Made by a program: the position numbers and the translations under genes | In this document: positions 37,854 through 46,726 of the stretch, in pieces | How the letters are laid out: each line of letters opens with the position of its first letter | Position numbering within the stretch: position 1 is the first letter of the stretch | The notes under the pieces: generated by a model | Told to the model about the DNA's origin: nothing | Database searches by the model: none | What the model saw: only the letters and a program-made list of their open reading frames with translations | Origin: Streptomyces sp. NBC_01551 | GTDB taxonomy: Bacteria > Actinomycetota > Actinomycetes > Streptomycetales > Streptomycetaceae | DNA length: 64,000 bases | Direction: 5' to 3' | Assembly: GCF_026339935.1 (NCBI RefSeq) | Contig: NZ_JAPEPX010000001.1 | Coordinates: forward strand, 2,633,001 to 2,697,000

Positions 37854-38909
37854 CTACGTGAGCTCCTTGACGGCGCCGACCGCTTCGGCGGCGTCGGGTG
37901 CGGTCTCCCCCGGAGGGGAGGCCGGAGCCCGCAGGGACCCGTAGGTCCCGAGCACGGCGGCCACCAGGATCAGACCGGCCAACCCCAGCGTCACACCGTC
38001 GGGGTGGACCAGCGGCTGGCCCCGCAGCGCCTGCCAGAACAGCAGGGCGAAGACGCAGGCGTACACCCCCGAGGCGAGCAGGACCAGGCGCAGCCGCACC
38101 CGGTCGTCCGCGAGGCGGGTGAAGCGCGGTGCGAGGGCGACCAGCACCATGACCAGCACCGGCAGCAGCTGTAGCGCGTGCATGCCGAAGAAGTGCGGGA
38201 TCCGCAGATCGCCGCCCGCGGTCGACCAGCCGGTCAGCGCCATGGAGGGGCCGCCGTCCGGCACGCCGATGCTGTGCGCGCCGACCACCTTGGAGACGCC
38301 GCTCTGCTGCCCCGGCGCGGGCCGGTCCATCAGGAACCCGACGGCGGTCCCGGCCAGCGCCAGCACGATCCCGCAGCGCATCGCCCAGGTGGAGGCGCGG
38401 TCGGCGATGCGGGAGCGGAGCAGCAGCACGGCGAGGGCGAACGTGGCGAGCCACAGGAAGATGACCGCGCCGCCCATCACGTTGTACATCGCCGCGTCGA
38501 AGGGCGTCTCGTAGTTGAAGTGGCTGCGCTTCCCGCGCGCCGCCTGCCCCGTGATGATCACGATCTCGATGACGCACGCGACCGCGACGACCGTCCCCGC
38601 CCACCAGGCCACGCGGCGGCCGCGGGGCAGGAGCGACAGCATCCAGGACAGGGTGAGGCAGTACGCCGCGAAGGAGACCGTGAACTTGAACGGCTTGTAC
38701 CAGAGGGGCGCGTCCAGCAGGACGCGGTCGTCGACGACGAGTCCCACCGCGCACAGGACCGCCATCGGCACCATCGCCGCGGCGCTCAGCACCAGCGGCC
38801 GGTGCCATGACCGCCACGACGCCGACGGCCACGCCGCCGCAACCGTTGAAGACGGGGTCGTTGGAGGGGTCGTTGAAGGGGGCGTTGAAGGGGTCGTTGA
38901 AGAAGACAC
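37854..38909 (-). CDS. Polytopic membrane protein, eight predicted helices
   Basis: I do not recognise the family. From the GTG at 38909, eight bases after the P450 stop, the protein has 351 residues: a Ser/Thr/Pro N-terminus encoded by a 12-bp tandem repeat, then eight hydrophobic segments (for example VLSAAAMVPMAVLCAVGLVV, VAWWAGTVVAVACVIEIVII, LRLVLLASGVYACVFALLFW). The GGGGGAGG sequence sits unusually close to the GTG, so the start is uncertain. It is last in the tailoring operon. A role in export, self-protection or membrane-associated tailoring is possible but not shown. Confidence 0.75.
   Translation of the reverse strand: MSSSTTPSTPPSTTPPTTPSSTVAAAWPSASWRSWHRPLVLSAAAMVPMAVLCAVGLVVDDRVLLDAPLWYKPFKFTVSFAAYCLTLSWMLSLLPRGRRVAWWAGTVVAVACVIEIVIITGQAARGKRSHFNYETPFDAAMYNVMGGAVIFLWLATFALAVLLLRSRIADRASTWAMRCGIVLALAGTAVGFLMDRPAPGQQSGVSKVVGAHSIGVPDGGPSMALTGWSTAGGDLRIPHFFGMHALQLLPVLVMVLVALAPRFTRLADDRVRLRLVLLASGVYACVFALLFWQALRGQPLVHPDGVTLGLAGLILVAAVLGTYGSLRAPASPPGETAPDAAEAVGAVKELT
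38844..38906. repeat. 12-bp tandem repeat in the membrane-protein N-terminus
   Basis: Five units of the form CGTTGAAGGGGT (the first is 15 bases) encode the repeated Ser-Thr-Thr-Pro motif at the start of the membrane protein. The length probably varies between strains. Confidence 0.75.
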
Positions 38910-38917
38910 GCCTCCCC

Positions 38918-40120
38918 CTACCTGCGGCCGGCGGAACCGGATATCCGTACCGGCAGCCGCCTGGGGCAGATGATCTGCATCGGGTCCTCGAACTCCACAC
39001 CGGCCGCGTGGTCCACGGAGATGTCGTCGAAGCGGTCGAACAGCGCGTTGAGCGCGATCTTCGCCTCCAGCCGGGCCAGCGGAGCGCCGAGGCAGAAGTG
39101 GATGCCCTGCCCGAAGGCGATGTGTCCGCTGGTGTCGCGGTGGATGTCGAAGCGGTCCGGGTCCGGGAAACGCAGCGGGTCCCGGTTGGCCGCGCCGCTC
39201 CACAGGGTCACCAGCTCGCCCTTGCCGATCGCGTGCCCGCCGAGCTCGGTCTCGGTGGTGGTCACGCGCGCCATCCGGGAGAACGGCGGGTACAGCCGCA
39301 TCAGCTCCTCAATGGCGTTGGGCAGCAGTTCGCGGTCGGCGCGCAGGGCCGCGTACGCCTCGGGGTGGCGGTCGAAGGTGATGACCGCGTTGCCGAGCAG
39401 CGCCATGGAGGCGGCGTGGCCGGCGAACAGGGTGAGGCCGATCAGGCCGATCAGGTCCCCGTCGCGCAGCGGCTTGTCGTCGATGGTGGCCCGGGCCAGC
39501 CCGCTGATCACGTTGTCGCCGGGGTTCTCCCGGCACCTGCGGACGTGTTCGAGGATGTACGCGTTCATCTCCCGGATGGCGGGGACGATGTCGGACTCCA
39601 TCACCTCCGGCGGCACGGTCGCCGCGTCGAGCGCGCCCAGTGCGTCGCCCCACGCCCGGTACATCGGCACGTCCTCGGCCGGCAGGCCGAGCATCTCGGC
39701 GACCACGATGATCGGCAGCGGGTAGGCCACCTCGCCGATCAGGTCGAAGGTGTCCGATCCCGAGACCCCGTCGAGCAGGGAGTCGACGGTCCGGCCGATC
39801 CGGTCGGACAGGCCCGCCACCGCGCGCGGGGTGAAGGCGTGGCTGATCGCCCGGCGGAGCTTGCGGTGATGGGGCGCGTCGTTGGTGACCAGGTTGCCCG
39901 CGAGGAACAGGTCGAAATCGGGCTGCGGTTCGTTGTACAGCCGAACCGTGTCCGAGGAGAACGTGTTCGGGTCGGTGAGGACCCGGGTGATGTCGGCGTG
40001 GCGGAACAACTGCCACCCGTATTCATCGTCGTGGTGTACCGGATTCTTTTCGTGCATCTCACGGAACCAGGAAAAGAGCGAGTCCACTGGTTCGGTTACG
40101 GATTTAACTGTCGACGGCAT
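38918..40120 (-). CDS. Cytochrome P450 with atypical I-helix
   Basis: A bacterial class I P450 of 400 residues. The heme motif is FGQGIHFCLG (Cys343) and the ExxR pair is E272/R275. The I-helix motif, normally AG-x-(E/D)-T-T, is AGHAAS (233-238), so both the acid and the conserved Thr are Ala; oxygen activation must use the substrate or another route, or the reaction is non-standard. ATG 40120 has AGGGG six bases upstream. It follows the amine oxidase by 35 bases and precedes the membrane protein. No dedicated ferredoxin or reductase gene lies in the cluster. Likely a late oxidation, epoxidation or coupling on the alkaloid. Confidence 0.93.
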   Translation of the reverse strand: MPSTVKSVTEPVDSLFSWFREMHEKNPVHHDDEYGWQLFRHADITRVLTDPNTFSSDTVRLYNEPQPDFDLFLAGNLVTNDAPHHRKLRRAISHAFTPRAVAGLSDRIGRTVDSLLDGVSGSDTFDLIGEVAYPLPIIVVAEMLGLPAEDVPMYRAWGDALGALDAATVPPEVMESDIVPAIREMNAYILEHVRRCRENPGDNVISGLARATIDDKPLRDGDLIGLIGLTLFAGHAASMALLGNAVITFDRHPEAYAALRADRELLPNAIEELMRLYPPFSRMARVTTTETELGGHAIGKGELVTLWSGAANRDPLRFPDPDRFDIHRDTSGHIAFGQGIHFCLGAPLARLEAKIALNALFDRFDDISVDHAAGVEFEDPMQIICPRRLPVRISGSAGRR

Positions 40121-40155
40121 GGCTACCCCTGATCCGACTGGCACTGGGTGGTTGT

Positions 40156-41682
40156 TTACAGGCCGACCATGGAGCGGTAGATCTTGGGATCGACGTTCGG
40201 CACCGCGAGGCCCCGGGTGTTCGGCGCGACCGACGGCGTCGGCGACAGCGTGGGCGAGCCGGCGACCCTGAGCCCCGCTTCGATGGCGCCGTCCATGTAT
40301 CCGCTCCAGCCGAGGGCGACGTCGTCGCCGCAGAACTTGACCTTCCCGAAGGGCTGGCCGATCGCCCGGTGCAGCTTCGTCAGCTGGGAGGGCTGCCGGT
40401 ACGCGGGCCCGCCGAGGGAGAATTCGTCCGCCTGCCAGTCGCACACGGTGTAGGCGCGCAGCTTCGCCGACGGCAGGATCCGCCGTACCGCGGTCTCGAC
40501 CGCCGCCTGGTTCGCGACGTTCAAGGTGTTGTCGACCGTGAACGCCACGACGGGAGCGTTCTCGTTCATCCGGCCCAGGATGACGAAGGGGTGGTCCTCG
40601 GGCGCCTCGGCGATGAACCGGTCGGCGGGGGTGGCCAGGTCCAGCCAGAGCTTCTTCTGGCGCGGCACGCCGTACCCCTGGGCGGTGGCGTCCCGGTGCG
40701 CCTGCGGCAGCACCGGGTTGAAGGTGATCTTCTTCCAGACGTTGACCGGCACCGCCATGACGACCTCGGCGGCGGTGTAGGCCGCGCCCGCCCGGGTGAC
40801 CACCTTCACCTGGCCGTTCTGCTGGGTGACGGAGGCGACCGGGGACTTGAGCTTGAGGTCCGGCTTGCCGTCCGCCAGGAGCGCGTTGGCCAGCGCGATG
40901 GTCCCCTGCTCCATGCGGTAGGTGTTGATCGCGGAGAAGCCCTCGTAGCTCCAGCCCGACAGCGCCCACCACTGGGCCAGTTCGAGCAGCGAGCCGCGCG
41001 AGGTCGGCGCACCGTACAGCCCGGTGGTGCTGGTCATCCGGATCTCGTCCTCGGGCGCGTAGGCCAGCTGGTTGAGCCGGTCGCGCAGGGACAGCCGGTC
41101 CAGCGGCCCCAGGAGGTCTTCCCGGGTGAACGGCTGGTAGGGCTTGGGGAAGTAGTCCCGCGAGCCCTCGAAGAAGGGCGTGAACAGCTCGCCCTGGCGC
41201 GTGTAGGCCGTGACCGGGTCGAATTCGGCGAACCCGCTCGTGGTCGGCATGAGGACGCGCTCGGGCCCCGCGTCGGCCACGATCTTCAGTTTGTAGCGCG
41301 ATATCTCACGCCAGACGTGCGGCTGCTTCGGGTCGACCCAGGCACCGCCGCGCTCGATCTGGTAGTCGTTGAACGTGTCGGTCCACGTGCGCCCGCCGAT
41401 GCGGTCGCGCGCCTCCAGCACGAGTACGCGCTGGCCCTTCGCCCGCAGTTCGCGGGCAGCGGTGAGACCGGAGAGCCCGGCCCCGACGACGATGGTGTCG
41501 TAGTTCTGCCGGCCGGTGAGGTCCCCGCCCTCGGCGGCCTCGGCGAGCCCGGGAAATCCCGCGCCGAGCGCCGTTCCGGCGATGGCCAGGCCACCCGCCT
41601 TGAGCGCCGCCCTCCTGGACACCGTACGGCGAGGCGCGGCTCTGGTCGCTTTTCCGTTTCCGTTTCCGTTTCCGTCGAACAC
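40156..41682 (-). CDS. Flavin-containing amine oxidase with Tat signal
   Basis: An FAD-dependent monoamine-oxidase family enzyme of 508 residues. The N-terminus has a short Gly-Asn repeat, then a twin-arginine signal (SRRAALKAGG followed by a hydrophobic Ala/Gly stretch to about residue 50), so export by Tat is predicted. The dinucleotide fold is VVGAGLSGLTAARELRAKGQ, followed by the family GGRTWT motif and a C-terminal FAD segment GWSGYMDGAIEAG. The start is GTG 41682 with GGGGGA upstream. Oxidation of the piperidine C-N bond to an imine or pyridinium is plausible, opposing or following the imine reductase in the same operon. Confidence 0.92.
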   Translation of the reverse strand: MFDGNGNGNGKATRAAPRRTVSRRAALKAGGLAIAGTALGAGFPGLAEAAEGGDLTGRQNYDTIVVGAGLSGLTAARELRAKGQRVLVLEARDRIGGRTWTDTFNDYQIERGGAWVDPKQPHVWREISRYKLKIVADAGPERVLMPTTSGFAEFDPVTAYTRQGELFTPFFEGSRDYFPKPYQPFTREDLLGPLDRLSLRDRLNQLAYAPEDEIRMTSTTGLYGAPTSRGSLLELAQWWALSGWSYEGFSAINTYRMEQGTIALANALLADGKPDLKLKSPVASVTQQNGQVKVVTRAGAAYTAAEVVMAVPVNVWKKITFNPVLPQAHRDATAQGYGVPRQKKLWLDLATPADRFIAEAPEDHPFVILGRMNENAPVVAFTVDNTLNVANQAAVETAVRRILPSAKLRAYTVCDWQADEFSLGGPAYRQPSQLTKLHRAIGQPFGKVKFCGDDVALGWSGYMDGAIEAGLRVAGSPTLSPTPSVAPNTRGLAVPNVDPKIYRSMVGL

Positions 41683-41808
41683 GAAATTCCCCCGTTGACC
41701 ATGGAAGCGTTGGAGTGGTTTACAGGACTTCGGGCAAAGCCGGGAAACCCGGGCGCGGAATTCCGCGATCAGGTTTCCGGCTTCGCCCGTTGCGGTGCAG
41801 GGAAGAAA

Positions 41809-42702
41809 TCAGGCGGAGGGCTTGCGGAACTGCTTGATCATCGCCGCGTAGCTGTCCTCGGCATTGCCGTCGGCGACGGCGCGCTTGGCCAGTTCCAGGA
41901 AGAAACTCGGCAGCTCGGTGTTCACGCCGAGCGCCTGGCTCTCCTCCAGCAGGTGCTGCATTCCGCCCACGTGGACGTTGATGGTGGCGTCGGTGGCCGG
42001 GAACTCGCCCTCGTCGAGCTGCTGGGCGTACGCCGAGGCGTAGCCGGCGGTGACGTTGATCGCGACGGTGGCCAGCTCGGCGAACGTCGTCGCCTTGACC
42101 TTCGCGGTGCCCAGCAGCGCGGCACCGTGCAGGAAGCTGTTCAGGACGCCCCACATGATGCTGAGCACGGACATGTCGTACAGGGCCGACAGGCCGTGGT
42201 CCTCGTCGAGGTAGAGCGAGCCGGCCTCGCCGAGCACCTGCAGGGTCGCCTGGTGCTGCTCGAAGGCGGCCTTCGGGCCGGAGTACAGCAGCGTGGCTTC
42301 CTCGGTGCCGATGGCCTGGGGAAGTGCCAGGATCGCACCGTCGAGGTAGGCGACGCCGAGCTTGCCCGCCCACTCGGCGCTCTCGCGGGCCTGCGTGGAG
42401 CTGGCCGTGGTGAGGTTGACCAGGGTGCGGCCCGCCAGCGACGCGCCGACCGGGTCCAGCAGGCCGTGCACGGCGTCGTAGTCCGAGACGCAGACGACGA
42501 CGAGCGGGCTCGCCTCCACCGCGCTCTTGACCGAGTCGGCGAGGGTGGCGCCCTTGGCGACGAGCTCCTCGGCCTTGCCGGCCGAACGGTTCCAGACGGT
42601 GGTCGGGTGGCCCTTCGCCAGGAAGGCCGCGGCGAGCGCCTGGCCCATCAGGCCCAGGCCGACCACGGTGACCGGCGACTCGGAGGCAGAAACAGTGGAC
42701 AC
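41809..42702 (-). CDS. NADPH-dependent imine reductase (IRED family)
   Basis: A 297-residue protein of the 6-phosphogluconate dehydrogenase-like imine reductase family. The Rossmann motif VVGLGLMGQALAAAFL opens the protein, with NRSAGKAEELV just after, and the C-terminal helical dimer domain contains YDMSVLSIMWGVLNSFLHG. Asp176 occupies the position occupied by Asp or Tyr in characterised IREDs. It would reduce the cyclic imine formed when the amine closes on the ketone, giving a piperidine. GTG 42702 has GGAGA nine bases upstream. It sits between the SnoaL-like gene and the amine oxidase. Confidence 0.9.
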   Translation of the reverse strand: MSTVSASESPVTVVGLGLMGQALAAAFLAKGHPTTVWNRSAGKAEELVAKGATLADSVKSAVEASPLVVVCVSDYDAVHGLLDPVGASLAGRTLVNLTTASSTQARESAEWAGKLGVAYLDGAILALPQAIGTEEATLLYSGPKAAFEQHQATLQVLGEAGSLYLDEDHGLSALYDMSVLSIMWGVLNSFLHGAALLGTAKVKATTFAELATVAINVTAGYASAYAQQLDEGEFPATDATINVHVGGMQHLLEESQALGVNTELPSFFLELAKRAVADGNAEDSYAAMIKQFRKPSA

Positions 42703-42771
42703 AGGTACATCTCCGTACTTCGTGCGGCGTCCGCCGCGATGGGTGTCTTCGATCGTTCGCCGCTCTCGCGG

Positions 42772-43221
42772 TCAGCCCTGGGCGGCGTCGTCCTCAGCGG
42801 TCCACGGGCCGCTCACCCCGAAGGGGTTGTCCACGCGGTAGCGCCAGAACCCGTCCGCGCCCTTGTGCAGGACGTCGATGGCCACGCCCTCCAGCTGCTC
42901 CGGCTCGCCGTTCGTGTCGAGGGCCTGCATCTGCCACTCGACCACGAGCATCGCGGTGTCGCCGACCACCAGCTGCTGGCGCACGGTCGCTTCCACCGAG
43001 GGCTTGCGGGTCTTCAGGAACTCGACGACATAATCACGGCGCTCCTGGCCGTAGACCGGAAATCCCGGCTCCCACACGCCGACCGCGTCGTCGGTGTACA
43101 TCGCGTTCACCGCGTTCGCGTCACCGGAGTTGAACGCCTTTCCGAACGCCTCCTGATGGTCTTCAATGTCAGTCACCAGCCAGTAACTGTTTTCGGACAC
43201 GACGCATTCACTCCCATTCAT
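42772..43221 (-). CDS. SnoaL/DUF4440-like (NTF2-fold) protein
   Basis: A small NTF2-like protein of 149 residues from ATG 43221; GTG starts at 43239 and near 43199 are alternatives. Family features are FGKAFNSGDANAVNAMYTDDAV, a central VRQQLVVGDTAMLVVEWQMQ strand pair, and a C-terminal DGFWRYRVDNPFG. It is the first gene of the minus-strand tailoring operon ahead of the imine reductase. As in other polyketide clusters it may act as a cyclase or isomerase, or simply bind the product. The function is inferred from fold and position only. Confidence 0.82.
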   Translation of the reverse strand: MNGSECVVSENSYWLVTDIEDHQEAFGKAFNSGDANAVNAMYTDDAVGVWEPGFPVYGQERRDYVVEFLKTRKPSVEATVRQQLVVGDTAMLVVEWQMQALDTNGEPEQLEGVAIDVLHKGADGFWRYRVDNPFGVSGPWTAEDDAAQG

Positions 43222-43254
43222 TGTCGACAGCACCTGCACAGATCGGCTCGGACG

Positions 43255-45708
43255 CTACCAGCGCGAGTTCCCCGCCCCGGTCCCCTGCCGGTAATCGCGA
43301 ACGGACGTACAAGACCCCGATTTGATTACCGGGGAATGACCGCTTCCCCTCGGCCTTTCCCGCACGGGGGCGGGCGTTCTCGTGTCACGGCCGCCGGGGC
43401 CCCGCGACCCTTCGCTGCGGGCCGCGGAGAGCAGGAACTCGACCAGCTGCTCATTGGTGATCCGCTCGGGCCGGTCCAGCGTGACCGTCGTGGTGTGGCT
43501 CTTGCCGCCGGCCCAGGACGGCCTGCGAGCCAGCAGCTCGGGCCCGGCGCAGGCGACCACGAACAGCGGCCCGGCACCGGCGGAGTCCGCCAGTTCCCCG
43601 ACGGCGTCCAGGGCCGCGTCCGGGACGTGGTGCAGGTCGTCGACGCACAGCACCAGGGGGCGCCGCTGCGCGGCCTCCAGCAGGAACTCCCGCCATACGT
43701 CGAGGACTTCCTCCGGGCTCGGCGCCTCGGAGCGGCCGTCGGCGCGGCCGGGGTATTCGGCGCTGCCGCGAACATCAGCGCTGCCGCGAACATCGGCGCC
43801 ACCGTGGACGTCGGCGCCACCGCTGGCGATGAGGGCCCGCAGCCGGGGCAGCCGCTGCTCCACCGTCCGCGCGGAGAGGTAGAGGGCGCGTACCTCGCGC
43901 TCCAGGGCGGCCAGCGCGGTGGCCTCGTCGTCCTCGGGCCTGATGCCGCAGTACGCCGCGAGGAGCCGGCCCGGCACCGCCAGCGGCATGGCGCCGCCGC
44001 CTTCGGGGGCGCGTGCGCTCAGGACGAGGGGCGCGTCCGGCTGCTCGGCGACCCAGCGCCCGAACTCGCCCAGCAGCCGGCTCTTCCCGGTGCCGCTCTC
44101 GCCGAGGACCGTGACCAGATGGGGCACGGCGCGGTGCCGGGTGCGCTTCACCAGGCCGCGCAGGACGTCGAGTTCGACCGCCTGCTCGGCGGACTCCGCG
44201 CCGTCGGCCCCGCCGGCGCTCGCCCCCAGCGCGTGCCAGCTCACGGTCGGCGCGTCACAACGGCGGTAGCGGACGGCGCGTTCGCTCGCGCGGCGGACGG
44301 CGTCGCTGACCCGCACCTCGCCCGCGGGCACGTCGCACAGCAGCGCCTGGGACTCGTCGAGGACCGCTCCGACGGCGGTCGGCGCCCGCTCCCGGCCGCG
44401 CCGACGCAGCAGCACCTCGCCCGTCGTCACCGCGGCGTGCACCGTCGACCGGGCGGTCTCGGAGCCCGCTCCCGCCGGAACGTCGAGGACGTCGCGGATC
44501 GCGAGGGCCGCGAGAACGGCCTGGCGCGCGTCGTCCTCGTGCGGGTCGTCGAGCCCGAACAGGCCCAGGGACACCGAGCCGATGGAGGCGGTCACGGTGC
44601 CGCCGAAGCGCTCGATCTGCTCCTTGACGAGCAGCGCGGCCCCGTCGAGGAGGTCGTCGAGTTCCCGGTCGACGCCGCTGCCGAGCGAGGGCGCGATACG
44701 GGTGCGCACGGAGACGACACTGACCTGGCGGCGCTCGGTGCTCGCGCGCGGCTGCGCCGCGTCGGCGCCCGGCTCCTCGCTCCCGGCCCACGTCGGCTGC
44801 TGCGCGGCGGCCGGACGCGGGAGGTGCACCGGAGCCGGAGTGTCGCGTACCGGCGCGGCGAGCGTGACGTGCTCCCGGGCGCCGCCCTCACCCTTCGCCC
44901 CGTACGGGGGCGGGGCGTACCGGGCCGGCGCGCGGCCGAGGGCGAGCGCCGGGTCCTGGGTGAGGATCCGCTGCTGGAGCCGCTGCAGACCGCGGCCCGG
45001 CTCAAGGCCCAGGTCCTCGACGACCACGGCCCGTACGCGGCTGTAGACGCCGAGCGCGTCGGCCTGTCGGCCGCACCGGTACAGGGCGAGCATCAGCTGG
45101 GCGCACGAGCGCTCCCGCAGCGGCTCGGCCCGCACCGTGGTCTCCAGCTCCGAGAGGACCTCGTGGTGGCGGCCGCAGGCCAACTGCGCCTCGAAGTAGT
45201 CCTCCAGCACGTCCAGGCGGGTGTTCTGCACCGCGGCCAGTTCGTGCCACTCGACCCCCCGCTCCACCAGGTCGGCGAGGGCGGGCCCGCGCCACAGCGC
45301 CAGCGCGTCGCGCAGCAGCGACGCCGCCGCCTCCGGGTGGCCCTTGGCCAGCTTGTCCCGGCCCTGGGCGACCCAGCTGTGGAAGAGGTGCAGGTCCACC
45401 CGCTCCGGATCGACCCGCATCATGTAGCCGGGCGGCTGGGTCAGCAGCGCCGCGCCCGCCGGGTTGCCCGCGCCGTGTGCGGACGACAGCACGCCGCGCA
45501 GGCCGTAGACCGCGTTCTGCAGGATCTTGCGTGCCGTCACGGGGGCTTCGTCCACCCCCCACAGGGCGTTCAGCAGGCGGCTGGTGGCCACCACCTTGTT
45601 CGGCTGGAGAAGCAGGAAGCCGAGCGTGGCGCGCTGCTTGGTGCCGCCGAGCACCACCGTCCTGTCGTTGTCGACCACTTCCATCGGACCCAGCAATCGG
45701 AACTGCAT
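43255..45708 (-). CDS. SARP regulator fused to cyclase-like and ATPase domains
   Basis: A large regulator of the PimR kind. The SARP DNA-binding domain starts at MQFRLLGPMEVV and the BTAD domain runs to about residue 250. A linker leads to a nucleotide-cyclase-like domain (about residues 330-480) and a STAND/AAA ATPase with Walker A GESGTGKS near residue 535 and Walker B LVLCVDDLHH near residue 687. ATG 45708 is chosen because the SARP fold begins there; the frame extends to 45729. At 817 residues it is shorter than PimR-type proteins because it ends about 130 residues after Walker B, without a TPR region. Repeats of six residues (GGADVH, GGADVR, GSADVR) lie near residues 630-650. It probably activates the cluster. 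Confidence 0.88.
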   Translation of the reverse strand: MQFRLLGPMEVVDNDRTVVLGGTKQRATLGFLLLQPNKVVATSRLLNALWGVDEAPVTARKILQNAVYGLRGVLSSAHGAGNPAGAALLTQPPGYMMRVDPERVDLHLFHSWVAQGRDKLAKGHPEAAASLLRDALALWRGPALADLVERGVEWHELAAVQNTRLDVLEDYFEAQLACGRHHEVLSELETTVRAEPLRERSCAQLMLALYRCGRQADALGVYSRVRAVVVEDLGLEPGRGLQRLQQRILTQDPALALGRAPARYAPPPYGAKGEGGAREHVTLAAPVRDTPAPVHLPRPAAAQQPTWAGSEEPGADAAQPRASTERRQVSVVSVRTRIAPSLGSGVDRELDDLLDGAALLVKEQIERFGGTVTASIGSVSLGLFGLDDPHEDDARQAVLAALAIRDVLDVPAGAGSETARSTVHAAVTTGEVLLRRRGRERAPTAVGAVLDESQALLCDVPAGEVRVSDAVRRASERAVRYRRCDAPTVSWHALGASAGGADGAESAEQAVELDVLRGLVKRTRHRAVPHLVTVLGESGTGKSRLLGEFGRWVAEQPDAPLVLSARAPEGGGAMPLAVPGRLLAAYCGIRPEDDEATALAALEREVRALYLSARTVEQRLPRLRALIASGGADVHGGADVRGSADVRGSAEYPGRADGRSEAPSPEEVLDVWREFLLEAAQRRPLVLCVDDLHHVPDAALDAVGELADSAGAGPLFVVACAGPELLARRPSWAGGKSHTTTVTLDRPERITNEQLVEFLLSAARSEGSRGPGGRDTRTPAPVRERPRGSGHSPVIKSGSCTSVRDYRQGTGAGNSRW

Positions 45709-45809
45709 CGAATCGAATCCCCCGGTCATCCGCCCAAGATCACGTCATCAGACTGCAAGACGCCGGTCCAAGCGCACACAAATCTCGGACAAGCCGGTTC
45801 AGGAGACGG

Positions 45810-46595
45810 TCAGGTTCGGGGAAGGGGCAGATCGACGGCCGTCAGGTCCCCGGTGAGCGCCCCGGCCACTGCCCTGGCCAGCGCGGGCAGCTGCCCGTCC
45901 AGGTAGAAGTGGCCGCCGGGGAAGACGTCGAGGCTGGTCGGCGCGGTGGTGAAGTCCCGCCAGGCGGACGCCTGGGCCACGCTCACCACCGGGTCGCTGT
46001 CGCCGACGTACACGCTGAACGGGACGTCCAGCGGCTCCCCTTCCCGCCACGCGTACGCCCCGATCGCCCGGTAGTCGGCGCGTAGGGCGGGCATGACCAT
46101 CTGCCGCAGCTCCGGGTCGTCCAGGACGGCCGGCGTGGTCCCGCCGAGCCGGCGCACCGCCGCCAGCACGTCGGCGTCCGTGGACATCCGGTCGTGCCGG
46201 CCGGGGTGGAGCGTCGGGGCTCCCCTGCCGGACAGGAACAGCCGGACGGGCCCGGCGACGCCGAGATCCCTGAGCCGGCGGGCGGTCTCGTAGGCGAGGA
46301 GGGCGCCCATGCTGTGCCCGAAGAAGGCGTACGTGCCGCGCAGTTCGCGGCTCACCTCGGCGGCGAGGGAGTCGGCGAGCTCCCCGATGTCGGCGACCGG
46401 CCGCTCGCTCCTGCGGTCCTGACGGCCGGGATACTGCGCGGCGAGGATCCCGACGCCGGGCGCGAGCGCGCGGGCCAGCGGCAGGTAGGCGCTGGCCGCG
46501 CCGCCCGCGTGGGGAAAGCACACCAGCGTGGCCCGGCTCGCGGAGGCGGAGTTCCCTCCGGGAGGAGCGAACCTGCGAAACCACTCGCTGCCCAT
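45810..46595 (-). CDS. Type II (editing) thioesterase
   Basis: An alpha/beta-hydrolase of 261 residues with the RifR/GrsT-type layout: LVCFPHAGGAAS at the oxyanion hole, nucleophile Ser95 in GHSMG, Asp201 in VGDSDPVV and His229 in PGGHFYLD. Such enzymes remove wrong or stalled acyl groups from PKS carrier proteins. PKS3 releases its chain by reduction, so this enzyme is expected to edit rather than release. It might also clear the loading ACP. ATG 46595 has GGGGA upstream. It lies 101 bases before the SARP-ATPase gene on the same strand. Confidence 0.92.
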   Translation of the reverse strand: MGSEWFRRFAPPGGNSASASRATLVCFPHAGGAASAYLPLARALAPGVGILAAQYPGRQDRRSERPVADIGELADSLAAEVSRELRGTYAFFGHSMGALLAYETARRLRDLGVAGPVRLFLSGRGAPTLHPGRHDRMSTDADVLAAVRRLGGTTPAVLDDPELRQMVMPALRADYRAIGAYAWREGEPLDVPFSVYVGDSDPVVSVAQASAWRDFTTAPTSLDVFPGGHFYLDGQLPALARAVAGALTGDLTAVDLPLPRT

Positions 46596-46726
46596 GCCGC
46601 GTTCCCCGTTTCCGTCACTCGCCGTCGCCCACCGCCGGGGCCGAACGGCACCCACGATCCGGCCCGACGCTCAACGCGCGTCCAAACACCGCACAAAGCC
46701 GCTGCTCGGACGGGGCGGGAACGGAA

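Noticed and set aside
43745..43825. Possible CRISPR or regulatory repeat within the SARP-ATPase gene
   Set aside because: The 18-bp repeats are in frame and encode a six-residue linker repeat, with no spacers.
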